37,658 nt of DNA, taken from NCBI GenBank assembly GCA_001004905.1, contig LCRY01000002.1:69747-107404 (forward strand), in the 5' to 3' direction. Every line of letters starts with the position of its first letter. Within the stretch, counting starts at the first letter, position 1. The translations under genes were made by a program, and so were the position numbers. The notes beneath the pieces were generated by a model that worked only from the letters and a program-made list of their open reading frames with translations, was not told the DNA's origin and did no database searches. Below, one piece after another: positions 29,798 to 37,658 of this stretch. This DNA is from Parcubacteria group bacterium GW2011_GWA1_56_13 (lineage in GTDB: Bacteria; Patescibacteriota; Minisyncoccia; Phycocordibacterales; Phycocordibacteraceae).

Positions 29798-31566
29798 AAG
29801 TCTCGTTGAAATGGCTCCAGACGTATTTCGATGCGGCTCTCCCTTCGGCAGAGAAGGTGTGCGATGCGCTTACGTTCCATGCGTTCGAGATAGAAGAAGC
29901 GTCAGACGATATGCTCGACGTAAAGGTGCTGCCGAACCGAGCGGCGGATTGCCTTTCGCACCGCGGCATCGCGAAAGAGCTGTCGGCTATCCTCGACGTG
30001 CCGCTTAAAGACGACCCGCTTCGCGCGCCGCTTCCCGTTCTCCCCCCGACCAGCGAGCTTACGGTCCGTATCGAAGATCCGAAAAAATGCTTGCGGTATA
30101 TGGGCGCGCTCGTGAGCGGAGTAAAGGTAGGCCCGTCGCCCGCGTGGCTTCGAGAAGCGCTTGAGGCGGTCGGCGCGCGCTCGATAAATAACGTCGTGGA
30201 CGCGACCAACTACGTAATGCTCGACATCGGCCAGCCGCTCCATGCGTTTGACGCCGCAAAGCTCGCGCAAAAAGACGGCGCGTATGCCATCAGCGTCCGC
30301 ACCGCCAAAAAAGGCGAGACGATGACCACGCTCTCGGGAGAAGCGTGCGTGTTCACTTCGGAAACGCTCGTCATTGCCGATGCAAACACAGATGTTGCCG
30401 TCGGTATCGCGGGAGTGAAAGGCGGGAAGATGGCGGAGGTCACCTCCGCGACAACCGACCTCGTCATCGAGTCGGCGAATTTTGACGGCACGGTAACCCG
30501 CCGCTCGGCGCAGGCGCTGCGGCTCTTTACCGACGCCTCACAGCGGTTCCAGAACCGTCCGTCGCCGAAACTCGTCGCATACGGCATGCGCGACGTGCTC
30601 GCGCGTATCCAAGACATCGCGGGAGGGAAGGTGGCCGGTGTTGTGGACGTATATCCCGCAAAACCGGAAACAAAATCGGTTTCAGTTACCCTCTCGCACA
30701 TCAACGGCCTTCTCGGCTCCCGCTTTTCAGCGGACGAAGCGTTGGATATTTTTAAACGACTCGGCCTTTCGGCACGGGCGGACGGCGACGGTTTCACCGT
30801 CACGCCTTCTTTCGAGCGCACGGACATCGTCATTCCCGAGGACCTTGTTGAAGAGGTGGGGCGCATCCTCGGGTACGACCGCATTCCCACGACCGAACTG
30901 CCGCCCATCTCCGGCACGCCGGACCAGTCGTGTTACCGGGGCATCGAATTGGTCAAGGACTTTCTCGCAGAACGCGGTTTCTCGGAAATATCAACGCAAT
31001 CATTCGCGAGGAAAGGAGAAATCCAGCTCGCCAATCCACTTGATGTGTCAAAACCGGCGCTGCGGGCAAGTCTCCGCGAAAACATGAAAGAGGCACTTAC
31101 GCGCGCAACACACGTCGCACCACTCATACTCACATCGAACGAAGAACCAAAACTGTTCGAGATAGGAACCGTATTCCGGAAAAACGGTGAGAAAATAGAA
31201 ATAGAAACGTCCGAAACGGTGGCGGACCTGCCGCAGATCGCCAGTGACGCATCGTATGAACCAAAGCAATATCGGCTTGGTGTTTTTAAGCCGTTTTCTG
31301 TATATCCATTCATCGTTCGGGACGTTGCTTTCTGGGCGCCGAGCGAGACGTCGCCAGCCGATATTGAAAAAATACTCCGCGAGAATGCGGGCACATTCCT
31401 CGTTCGTACCGACCAATTCGATCGGTTTGAGAAGGACGGGAGGGTTTCCTATGCTTTCCGGCTCGTGTTCCAATCCAGGGGACGCACGCTGACCGACGAG
31501 GAGATACATGGCGTCATGGACGGAGTTGGAAAAGCGCTTGCCCGGGCCGGCTTTGAGGTCAGATAA
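29794..31566 (+). CDS. pheT: Phenylalanyl-tRNA synthetase beta subunit (short form)
   Basis: 590 residues against about 795 in E. coli. It begins MKVSLKWLQTYFD and goes directly into the B-domain without an obvious EMAP-like tRNA-binding insertion (the standard protein has it near residues 40-150). B3/B4 editing region (NNVVDATNYVMLDIGQPLHA), B5 (VTPSFERTDIVIPEDLVEEV) and the C-terminal anticodon-binding fold (YPFIVRDVAFW...) are recognisable. Forms the heterotetramer with PheS. Confidence 0.94.
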   Translation: MKVSLKWLQTYFDAALPSAEKVCDALTFHAFEIEEASDDMLDVKVLPNRAADCLSHRGIAKELSAILDVPLKDDPLRAPLPVLPPTSELTVRIEDPKKCLRYMGALVSGVKVGPSPAWLREALEAVGARSINNVVDATNYVMLDIGQPLHAFDAAKLAQKDGAYAISVRTAKKGETMTTLSGEACVFTSETLVIADANTDVAVGIAGVKGGKMAEVTSATTDLVIESANFDGTVTRRSAQALRLFTDASQRFQNRPSPKLVAYGMRDVLARIQDIAGGKVAGVVDVYPAKPETKSVSVTLSHINGLLGSRFSADEALDIFKRLGLSARADGDGFTVTPSFERTDIVIPEDLVEEVGRILGYDRIPTTELPPISGTPDQSCYRGIELVKDFLAERGFSEISTQSFARKGEIQLANPLDVSKPALRASLRENMKEALTRATHVAPLILTSNEEPKLFEIGTVFRKNGEKIEIETSETVADLPQIASDASYEPKQYRLGVFKPFSVYPFIVRDVAFWAPSETSPADIEKILRENAGTFLVRTDQFDRFEKDGRVSYAFRLVFQSRGRTLTDEEIHGVMDGVGKALARAGFEVR

Positions 31567-31604
31567 TATGCACTTTTCGCCCTCCAAATAGGTGGTTTTT
31601 ATGA

Positions 31605-31610
31605 TAGAAT
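31605..31610 (+). promoter_or_regulatory. -10 box (TAGAAT) of gyrB
   Basis: TAGAAT, 16 bases before ATG 31627; TATGAT just upstream is an alternative. Confidence 0.35.
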
Positions 31611-31626
31611 AGGGGCACCCGGAAAC

Positions 31627-33729
31627 ATGGCTAAAATGGCTCAAAACGAGGACAAAAAGCGCGGCGCCAAGGGCGCCGCGGGCCATGCATACGACGCTTC
31701 CTCCATTACCGTTCTTGAGGGTCTCGAACCGGTCCGAAAGCGCCCCGGCATGTACATTGGGACGACGGGTCCCGACGGCCTCCACCACCTCATTAACGAG
31801 ATATTCGACAACGCACGTGACGAGGCGATGGGCGGTTTTGCGGACGAGATAGAGGTCGCGCTCTTGCCCGACGACTACGTGCGCGTCGCCGACAATGGGC
31901 GCGGCATTCCCGTCGGCATCCACCCCAAGACAAAGGTTTCCGCCCTCGAGACCATCATGACGACGCTCCATGCGGGCGGCAAATTCGACCACGAGGCGTA
32001 CAAGGTTTCAGGCGGCCTTCACGGCGTCGGTGCATCGGTCGTGAACGCGCTTTCAGAGCATACGAAAGTGATCGTCCATCAGGACGGCGGAATGCATCTC
32101 CAGGAATACAAGATAGGCAAGCCGGTCGCGCGAGTGAAAAAAGTCGGCTCGTCAAAGGAACATGGCACGGTCGTCATCTTCAAGCCGGATATTGTCATCT
32201 TCAAGGAGGGTATCGAATGGAATTGGGAGAAGATACTCACGCATCTGCGCCAGCAGGCATACTTGGTGAAGGGCGTTCGCATCGGCGTCATTGACGCGCG
32301 CCAAAGCAAAGCAAATGCCATCGGCGAGGTCGAAGGGTTGTTCCTCCATGACCGGAATCTCGACGTACCATCGATGACCTTCTATTTCGAGGGCGGGCTG
32401 AAGTCGCTCGTCGCGTTTTATAACAGCCATCAGGTCCCGGTACATAAGAATATTTTCTATGTTGACCGCGAAACGGACGGCGTTGGTGTCGAGGTCGCCC
32501 TGCAATACGTCGACGACATTACCTCAAGGATCACGGCGTTCGCGAACAACACATATAACAGCGAGGGTGGTACGCATACCACCGGCTTCAAGATGGCGCT
32601 GACCCGTGCGCTCAATACGTACGGCCGCAACGCGAATATCCTGAAAGAGAAAGACGAGAACTTCACGGGCGACGATGTGCTCGAAGGCATTACCGCAGTC
32701 GTCTCGGTCAAGCTTGCCGAGATCCAGTTCGAAGGACAGACGAAAGCCAAGCTCGGCTCGGTAGAAGCGCAGGGCGCCGTCGCGGCGGTGTTCGGCGAGG
32801 CGCTCGCCGCTTTTCTCGAGGAGAACCCGGACGATGCGCGCGCCATTATCAATAAAGTGCTTCTTGCATTGAAAGCCCGCAAGGCGGCGAAAGCGGCGAA
32901 GGATTCGGTATTGCGCAAGGGCGCCCTCGAGGGAATGACCCTTCCCGGGAAGCTCGCCGATTGCCAGACGAAAAGCGCGGAAGAAGCCGAGCTGTTCATC
33001 GTGGAAGGCGACTCGGCCGGCGGCTCGAGCAAGCAGGGTAGGGACCGCAGAACGCAGGCAATCCTCCCGCTTCGCGGGAAGATCCTTAACGTGGAGCGCG
33101 CGCGCATCGACCGCATGCTCGCCTCGGTCGAGATCCGCGCGCTCGTCATCGCCATGGGCACCGCCATCGGCGACGTGTTCGATATTTCAAAACTGCGGTA
33201 TCACAAGATAATCATCGCGACCGATGCCGACGTTGACGGGGCTCACATTAGGACGCTTCTGCTCACGCTTCTTTACCGGCACTTCCGGCCGATTATCGAG
33301 GGCGGCTTCGTCTATATCGCACAACCGCCGCTCTACAAGATCACCAAAGGGAAAGCGCTCGCGTATGCGTACTCCGATAAGGAAAAGGAGGAAGTGCTGA
33401 AAGAACTCGGTGTTGGCGCGGGCGAGAGCGCACCGGTAAGCGAGGATGCGGAAGAGTTTCCCGCCGGAACCGCGGAAAGCGAAATTGCGGAAACGGCCTC
33501 AAAAAAACCGGCGAAAGTGAACATCCAGCGCTATAAAGGCCTCGGCGAAATGAATCCGAGCGAACTCTGGGAAACGACCATGGACCCGACGCGGCGCGTA
33601 CTGAAGCAGGTGCATATCGAGGACGCCGAGGCGGCCGACCGCATTTTTGACATTCTCATGGGCACCGACGTCGCGAGCCGGAAATCTTTTATTCAAAGTA
33701 ACGCAAAGTTGGCCAATCTGGACGTGTAG
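31627..33729 (+). CDS. gyrB: DNA gyrase subunit B
   Basis: 700 residues. The GHKL ATPase domain shows VRKRPGMYIG, EIFDNARDEA, VADNGRGIPVGIH and VSGGLHGVGASVVNAL. The TOPRIM domain shows VEGDSAGGSSKQGRDRRTQA, ILPLRGKILNVE and ATDADVDGAHI. The C terminus has QRYKGLGEMNPSELWETTMD. Unlike E. coli GyrB there is no large insert in the TOPRIM region. ParE is the alternative; GyrB is preferred from the QRYKGLGEMNPxxLWETTMDP ending, but the two can be hard to separate. The stop codon abuts that of the convergent CARDB gene. Confidence 0.93.
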   Translation: MAKMAQNEDKKRGAKGAAGHAYDASSITVLEGLEPVRKRPGMYIGTTGPDGLHHLINEIFDNARDEAMGGFADEIEVALLPDDYVRVADNGRGIPVGIHPKTKVSALETIMTTLHAGGKFDHEAYKVSGGLHGVGASVVNALSEHTKVIVHQDGGMHLQEYKIGKPVARVKKVGSSKEHGTVVIFKPDIVIFKEGIEWNWEKILTHLRQQAYLVKGVRIGVIDARQSKANAIGEVEGLFLHDRNLDVPSMTFYFEGGLKSLVAFYNSHQVPVHKNIFYVDRETDGVGVEVALQYVDDITSRITAFANNTYNSEGGTHTTGFKMALTRALNTYGRNANILKEKDENFTGDDVLEGITAVVSVKLAEIQFEGQTKAKLGSVEAQGAVAAVFGEALAAFLEENPDDARAIINKVLLALKARKAAKAAKDSVLRKGALEGMTLPGKLADCQTKSAEEAELFIVEGDSAGGSSKQGRDRRTQAILPLRGKILNVERARIDRMLASVEIRALVIAMGTAIGDVFDISKLRYHKIIIATDADVDGAHIRTLLLTLLYRHFRPIIEGGFVYIAQPPLYKITKGKALAYAYSDKEKEEVLKELGVGAGESAPVSEDAEEFPAGTAESEIAETASKKPAKVNIQRYKGLGEMNPSELWETTMDPTRRVLKQVHIEDAEAADRIFDILMGTDVASRKSFIQSNAKLANLDV

Positions 33730-34443
33730 CTAGAGAACCTGCACATTTGCGGAGGAGGTGTTGTTGCCGGTATTGGATTCCGTGACCGAACCGTCATAAT
33801 TGACCGTGACGGCTATGGTCTGCGTCGAAGCCGTGCGCGCGTCGGTGACCCACGCCACATACGTGGCCTCGGCACCCGGGAGCATGGATTCAAGATTATC
33901 AAACTTTTGATCCTGGCCGGGAACGGAAACGTTCAGATTCCATATCCCGGTCACGTTCGTACCGTTATTTTTTACGTTGAATTTGACCGCAGGTTTATAT
34001 CCGGAAGGGACCGACGCGCTGGGAACGAAGCACTGTTGGGAATCACAGGTGACGTATCCGACCGCACTGATTTGCACCGCAAGGTCAGGAAGGCCGTAGG
34101 GCGCGGGAGGCGCGGGTGCCGTGACAATAGGGTAGGAAGGTTTGCTTGGCTTAGCGGGACTTACTTGGGTCGTGGTGGCAGACGTGGTTGTCGCGGTGCC
34201 AAATGGGATGGTTGTCGAGGCGGTTGGCGTAGGTACGACCGAAAGCGAGGAATCGGGTGCGGGAGTAAGGACCGAGCCGAGATAGACCGCCGCCGCGCCG
34301 ACGCCGTTCACCACCGTCGGCACAAAGCGCGTGGAATAGATAGCAAGCCATACGCCGGCTCCTACGAGCGCGATAAAACCGACCATAGCAAGGCCATTAA
34401 CCGCCGCCTGGCGGGCAGGAGAGATTGGTTGGCTGCCGTTCAT
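33730..34443 (-). CDS. Membrane-anchored CARDB-domain protein
   Basis: 237 residues from ATG 34443. One membrane helix (GLAMVGFIALVGAGVWLAIY) is followed by a Pro/Thr/Ser linker and a C-terminal CARDB-type beta-sandwich (DLAVQISAVGYV, FNVKNNGTNVTG, TVNYDGSVTESNTGNNTSSA). Such domains occur in extracellular adhesion and polymer-binding proteins. I choose 34443 over the track's 34470 because a TTGACA-17-TATATG promoter sits so that transcription would start after 34470. Faces gyrB tail to tail: TAG and CTA are adjacent, leaving no room for a terminator. Confidence 0.85.
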   Translation of the reverse strand: MNGSQPISPARQAAVNGLAMVGFIALVGAGVWLAIYSTRFVPTVVNGVGAAAVYLGSVLTPAPDSSLSVVPTPTASTTIPFGTATTTSATTTQVSPAKPSKPSYPIVTAPAPPAPYGLPDLAVQISAVGYVTCDSQQCFVPSASVPSGYKPAVKFNVKNNGTNVTGIWNLNVSVPGQDQKFDNLESMLPGAEATYVAWVTDARTASTQTIAVTVNYDGSVTESNTGNNTSSANVQVL

Positions 34444-34454
34444 ACGATGCGTCC

Positions 34455-34483
34455 CATATACCATAGACATTTTTCTATGTCAA
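34455..34483 (-). promoter_or_regulatory. Promoter of the CARDB gene
   Basis: Minus-strand TTGACA, exactly 17 bases, TATATG, ending 11 bases before ATG 34443. Confidence 0.6.
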
Positions 34484-34549
34484 GTTTTTCGTTCGTTAGC
34501 TTTCCTTACGGAGCCGTGCGCAACACCCCGTCCTTACGGTCTCCAGACC

Positions 34550-34562
34550 TTGACATTGTCAA
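34550..34562. promoter_or_regulatory. Palindrome TTGACATTGTCAA in the divergent intergenic region
   Basis: A perfect 6-bp inverted repeat around one base. Its left half can serve as a -35 for the sortase gene (17 bases before TATTTA at 34573). It may be an operator shared by the divergent surface genes. Confidence 0.45.
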
Positions 34563-34591
34563 TAGTATAGTGTATTTATGGGAAAGACAAT

Positions 34592-35257
34592 ATGGAGAGG
34601 ATTATTGAGGCCATGGCACGGCTTATTCAGGCCGGCAAGCGAATCTATGCGCGGAAGTTGAGCTTCCTCGGGCTCTTCGCTATCGCGTTTTTCGGCAGTG
34701 TCTCGATTCTCGGAGCACTTGGCCTTTTGCCCGATGCGCCACAGGCGCCCTCCGCTCCGGCGATCGTGTCGGAAGACAGCGTGAGCACGAATACTGCATC
34801 TCCGCTCATCGCCGAATTGCCGGTGAGGATAGAAATTCCCAAGATCAAGCTTGCGGCGCCCATCATGAACCCGGCGACGACCGACATTGCGGCCCTGGAC
34901 GCGGAGCTCCTGAAGGGGGCCGTGCACTACCCGACGTCCGCAAAACTCGGCGAAACAGGCAATATCCTTCTCTTCGGCCATTCAAGCTACTTGCCGATCG
35001 TTGGAAATCGGGCGTACAAAACCTTCAACGGCATCCAGAAACTCGCGGCGGGCGACGTTGTAACCGTCTATTCCTCTGATACGGCGTATACCTACCGGGT
35101 GCGGACCGTCGCGAAGGAAAGCGCCAGTGATGCACTCATCCCGCTCGCGGTCACCGGAAGGGTCCTCACGCTCTCGACGTGCGATTCTTTCGGTGCAAAA
35201 ACGGACCGCTTCGTTGTGGTCGCAGATTTTGTTGAAAGCCATCCGATTTCTATCTAG
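34592..35257 (+). CDS. Sortase (transpeptidase)
   Basis: 221 residues. An N-terminal membrane anchor (FLGLFAIAFFGSVSILGALG) is followed by the sortase beta-barrel: IPKIKLAAPIM, the catalytic His in LLFGHSS (H130), Cys in TLSTCDS (C197) and Arg in KTDRFVVVA (R206), the complete triad. Resembles class D/E-like sortases of CPR bacteria. Divergent from the CARDB gene; surface proteins lie on both sides. No LPXTG-like signal was seen in the complete surface proteins of this window; the 36702 protein is truncated, so its end is unknown. ATG 34613 is an alternative start. Confidence 0.92.
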   Translation: MERIIEAMARLIQAGKRIYARKLSFLGLFAIAFFGSVSILGALGLLPDAPQAPSAPAIVSEDSVSTNTASPLIAELPVRIEIPKIKLAAPIMNPATTDIAALDAELLKGAVHYPTSAKLGETGNILLFGHSSYLPIVGNRAYKTFNGIQKLAAGDVVTVYSSDTAYTYRVRTVAKESASDALIPLAVTGRVLTLSTCDSFGAKTDRFVVVADFVESHPISI

Positions 35258-35274
35258 ATAGAGGCCGGATGGCT
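35237..35274 (+). repeat. Nested inverted repeat at the end of the sortase gene
   Basis: AGCCATCCG/CGGATGGCT enclosing the palindrome TATCTAGATA. It includes the last sortase codons and stop. No T-run; may be a weak terminator or mRNA-end hairpin. Confidence 0.4.
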
Positions 35275-35344
35275 CTCCGCAAAGGGAGAGATGTTCTTTC
35301 GATCCATAACCAGCCGCTTGCGCGGCCATCAATGGGAGAATGCG

Positions 35345-36607
35345 ATGAACGCGACGAGAAGTTGGTGGCATAGAGGGTGGTATCACGAACACAAGGCGAG
35401 AGTGTTTCTTGCCTTTTTGCTGGTGGTAGCCATTCTGCTTACCGTGTGGTCTCGCTGGGACTGGATTTCCGCAAAGCTGGCATCGGCCCCACCGACACCC
35501 GAACAGTTAGGGGAATTGCAGAAGCTCGGCAAGGGATTACAACAGTCGGCGATAAACGGGCCGGTAAATGCTCCGAACGGAGCGACACCCGCAGATTCTC
35601 CGGTGAAAGCTATCGCGCCGAAAAAATCAAAGTCGCGCAGCAAAGGCGACGATAAGAGTAAAACCGTGCCGGCAACAGCAGTCGCGGTCAGCTCGACCTC
35701 CGGCGGAGCGACGTGGCGGCACTTTGGTGCCGACAAGGCGTATACGAGCCGCGCAGCGGCGATCGCCGATGCGCCCCGCGTTCTTCGCCAGGCGGGGTAT
35801 CCGGAACCGGTCGTGTCGCTTCTAACCGAGGCGATGCAGAAACCGGGGACGGCGACCCACGTGACGAACGGCATGAAGCTCGACTTCATGCGTTCCGGGA
35901 AGTCCGCCTTGTGGCGGAATGTAGCGGTGCAGTTCGAAAAGCCGCCGATGAAAGAAAGCATGGAGTACGCGGCTCCGTCCGAGGAATGGACCGTCGAATT
36001 TGACGGAACAACGTGGACGGTCGGCATACCGAAGGTGTGTCAAAACATCTACGGGAAGAAGGCATTGTCCCGCATCGTATCCGCGCCCGCAGCTGCGCCC
36101 AAGCCCTACGTAACGAGTGAGTGTCCGCAGGGGTGGACGTACAGAACGCTCATCTACAGCTTGTCATCCCCTAAGATGACGGACACTCTTCGTGCGGCGG
36201 TGAAAGCGCAGATCGATGCGGCAAAAAAACGCATCACCGACGGCTCGTCCCTAAATCTGTATCTGACGGATGCGCTATCGCGGACGCTCGGTACTCGATT
36301 GTGGGACGAGATGAGAACCGACACGGCCAAGATTGATGGCGATATCGTCCTGAGCTATCTGAACGAGGACTTTGCGTCGGGGAAATTGCAGCCCCAACCG
36401 CTCGGTGTCATCCACCTGAAGAACGGTAAAGGCATCTTCCGGTTCGCCGAAGATCCGCGGTCGCACTCCGGAATCGATACGGTCTGGCCGGACGAAGTCT
36501 TGTCACCATTGCCTTCAGGAGTCGGGAATGACGTCAGGCCGCGCATCAGGTTCCACAAAAGCGAGATCCTGACATGCAAGTTCTTCTCGGTCGGCATCGC
36601 CCCGTAG
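35345..36607 (+). CDS. Membrane-anchored envelope protein of unknown function
   Basis: 420 residues from ATG 35345, which has a real Shine-Dalgarno sequence (GGGAGA, about 5 bases away), unusual in this window; ATG 35291 (18 residues earlier, GGGAGAG adjacent) is the alternative. A short basic N terminus, one membrane helix (VFLAFLLVVAILLTVW), a Lys/Ser-rich linker, then a soluble domain of about 300 residues with three Cys. Features such as WTVEFDGTTWTVGIPKVCQN and HPLGVIHLKNGKGIF-like strands show no family I can name. Lies between a sortase and a secreted repeat protein, so an envelope role is likely. Confidence 0.7.
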   Translation: MNATRSWWHRGWYHEHKARVFLAFLLVVAILLTVWSRWDWISAKLASAPPTPEQLGELQKLGKGLQQSAINGPVNAPNGATPADSPVKAIAPKKSKSRSKGDDKSKTVPATAVAVSSTSGGATWRHFGADKAYTSRAAAIADAPRVLRQAGYPEPVVSLLTEAMQKPGTATHVTNGMKLDFMRSGKSALWRNVAVQFEKPPMKESMEYAAPSEEWTVEFDGTTWTVGIPKVCQNIYGKKALSRIVSAPAAAPKPYVTSECPQGWTYRTLIYSLSSPKMTDTLRAAVKAQIDAAKKRITDGSSLNLYLTDALSRTLGTRLWDEMRTDTAKIDGDIVLSYLNEDFASGKLQPQPLGVIHLKNGKGIFRFAEDPRSHSGIDTVWPDEVLSPLPSGVGNDVRPRIRFHKSEILTCKFFSVGIAP

Positions 36608-36622
36608 GGCGGCTGGTTCGGA

Positions 36623-36659
36623 CCGTTGGAACGTACATGTACGTTCCAACGGCTCCCTT
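36623..36659 (+). terminator. 30-nt perfect palindrome with T-rich tail
   Basis: 14-bp arms (CCGTTGGAACGTAC) around AT, 16 bases after the preceding stop and followed by CTCCCTTTT. It can terminate the upstream gene; being perfectly symmetric it could also be a binding site for the next gene. Confidence 0.65.
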
Positions 36660-36701
36660 TTCCGGAACATCTCCTCGGAGGTGCCCCGGAAATAGGAGCA
36701 T

Positions 36702-37658
36702 ATGCGCATACCCATACGACACTCTATCGCTCTCACACTGATTTTTATGATTTTCGCGCTTTCGCGCGGCTTTACCTTGTCCGAGATACACCAACTGCCT
36801 TTGTTCACCCCTTTGCACGCCCGCGCCGACGGCGAATTTTTTAGCGGCGATTTCGGTGGCGACATCGGCGCGGCCGTCGGCGGCGACGCCGGTGCTTTTG
36901 CGGGCGATATAGGGACCGCCGTCGGCGGCGATGCGAGCGGTTTTGTAGGCGATATTGGAACTGCTGTCGGCGGTGATGCTTTTACGGACATAGGAACTGC
37001 CGTCGGCGGCGATGCGTTTACGGTTGGTGATATCGGAACTGCCGTCGGCGGCGATGCGTTTACGGACATAGGAACAGCCGTCGGTGGCGATGCCAGTACG
37101 CCTCCGGTTACTACGGACACCGGAGCGAGCATCCCGCCTCCCATTGAAACGATCGTAGTCATACCGCCGCCCGCGCCCGTCTGCACGCTTTCCGCATCCC
37201 CGACCTCCGTTGTAGGCGGTTCTGCTTCAACACTTTCGTGGACGACGGCAAACGCCGCGGATTTCAGTATTGATAACGGCGTCGGCTCCGTTACACCCGT
37301 CGAATCCGGCTCGACATCGGTCGCTCCGGCGGTGACCACGACGTACACCGGTACGGCGACCGGCCCCGGCGGTTCGGTGCAATGCGCTGCAAGTGTAACG
37401 GTTACGGTCACGCCCCCGCCTTCGCCCGTGCTCGCTTGTACGCTTGCCGCCGACCCTACTTCGGTTACGTCCGGCTCTTCTTCCACCCTCACTTGGACGA
37501 CCGAGAATGCGACGGCCTTTAGTATTGATAACGGCATTGGCTCCGTCACCCCCGTGTCTGGTGGCTCGGTTACTACGCCCGCAGTAAGTGCCAATACGAC
37601 ATTCACTGGCAGCGCGACCGATGCTGTCGGGGGTACGATAACGTGTGCGGCGACCGTA
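36702..37658 (+). CDS. Secreted repeat/Ig-like surface protein (3' end outside window; absent from ORF track)
   Basis: The frame is open from ATG 36702 to the window end (319 codons) and is not in the ORF track because no stop is reached. AGGAG lies 3 bases before the ATG. The N terminus (MRIPIRHSIALTLIFMIFAL) is a signal or anchor segment ending near HARA-DGEFF. Next come six tandem units of the form GDIGTAVGGDA (about residues 53-127), a Pro/Thr linker, then two copies of an Ig-like module (CTLSASPTSV..., STLSWTTANA, FSIDNGVGSVTP) each with a Cys at either end. Minus-strand ORFs listed here are shadows. Likely an extracellular adhesin or matrix protein. Confidence 0.85.
   Translation, partial: MRIPIRHSIALTLIFMIFALSRGFTLSEIHQLPLFTPLHARADGEFFSGDFGGDIGAAVGGDAGAFAGDIGTAVGGDASGFVGDIGTAVGGDAFTDIGTAVGGDAFTVGDIGTAVGGDAFTDIGTAVGGDASTPPVTTDTGASIPPPIETIVVIPPPAPVCTLSASPTSVVGGSASTLSWTTANAADFSIDNGVGSVTPVESGSTSVAPAVTTTYTGTATGPGGSVQCAASVTVTVTPPPSPVLACTLAADPTSVTSGSSSTLTWTTENATAFSIDNGIGSVTPVSGGSVTTPAVSANTTFTGSATDAVGGTITCAATV
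36845..37093 (+). repeat. Six tandem 11-13-residue coding repeats
   Basis: The unit (G/T)DIGTAVGGDA recurs with spacers AGAFA, SGFV, FT, FTV and FT. DNA words such as ACTGCCGTCGGCGGCGATGC recur almost unchanged, so recent expansion or ongoing slippage is likely. Confidence 0.85.

Noticed and set aside
36515-37606. 363-aa minus-strand ORF at the window end
   Set aside because: Shadow of the open-ended plus-strand gene from 36702, which has a signal peptide, tandem repeats and Ig-like modules; the minus translation is a low-complexity mirror of the repeats.

Overview
The window looks like a chromosomal segment of a Patescibacteria / Candidate Phyla Radiation bacterium, most likely of the Parcubacteria side. 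This is inferred from shortened housekeeping proteins (PheS without its N-terminal arm, a 150-residue EF-Ts, PheT starting directly at its core), split transketolase genes, class I aldolase, GNVGIGTTSP-type surface proteins, a small RAYT-like transposase and few Shine-Dalgarno sites. UGA is used as an ordinary stop (pheS, the glycosyltransferase, tktC), so this is not a code-25 lineage. Coding DNA is GC-rich, except for an AT-rich stretch at about 3.0-3.85 kb.

Layout. 1-2.2 kb: the 3' part of obg, then gatB. 2.2-13.0 kb: a surface island with a small HTH-plus-membrane protein, an AT-rich gap, and a roughly 3,050-residue fibre gene. The fibre gene encodes an HTH domain, a membrane segment, a helical stalk, more than 20 GNVGIGTTSP-type repeats, a peptidase S74 self-cleaving chaperone domain and an Ig-like tail; one frameshift splits it. 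13.0-13.8 kb: a RAYT-like Y1 transposase with four copies of one palindrome, two of them inside its own reading frame. 13.9-18.2 kb: a sugar-phosphate cluster of GAPDH, RpiB, an Rpe-like protein, transketolase N and C halves, and a 54-residue membrane protein. 18.2-20.4 kb: a broken pfkB-family kinase (minus strand) and class I aldolase. 20.4-23.7 kb: frameshifted rplY, a coiled-coil/lytic transglycosylase, a frameshifted surface protein and a membrane-anchored unknown. 23.8-27.1 kb: translation genes rpmE (type B), prfA, rpsB, tsf, an unknown membrane protein and tRNA-Thr(UGU). 27.1-29.0 kb (minus): a thioredoxin-like membrane protein and a processive GT2 glycosyltransferase. 29.1-33.7 kb: pheS-pheT and gyrB. 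33.7-37.7 kb: envelope genes, namely a CARDB protein (minus), a sortase, a membrane-anchored unknown and a secreted repeat/Ig protein that runs off the window end and is missing from the ORF track.

How the parts fit. The sugar genes would interconvert hexose, triose and pentose phosphates in a cell with reduced metabolism. Two clusters (2.2-13 kb and 33.7-37.7 kb) build surface structures. Many genes have a TATAAT-like box only 6-12 bases before the start codon, which suggests leaderless or nearly leaderless mRNAs.

The least explained parts are: (i) a ~98-nt structured element present upstream of both the aldolase gene and prfA, whose 22-bp stem differs between copies only by compensated changes; (ii) the palindromes carried in frame inside their own transposase; (iii) the HTH-membrane-fibre architecture, shared at its N terminus with the neighbouring small protein; (iv) a duplicated 5' end of prfA. 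Four genes carry frameshifts, so assembly error must be excluded before biology is inferred from those.
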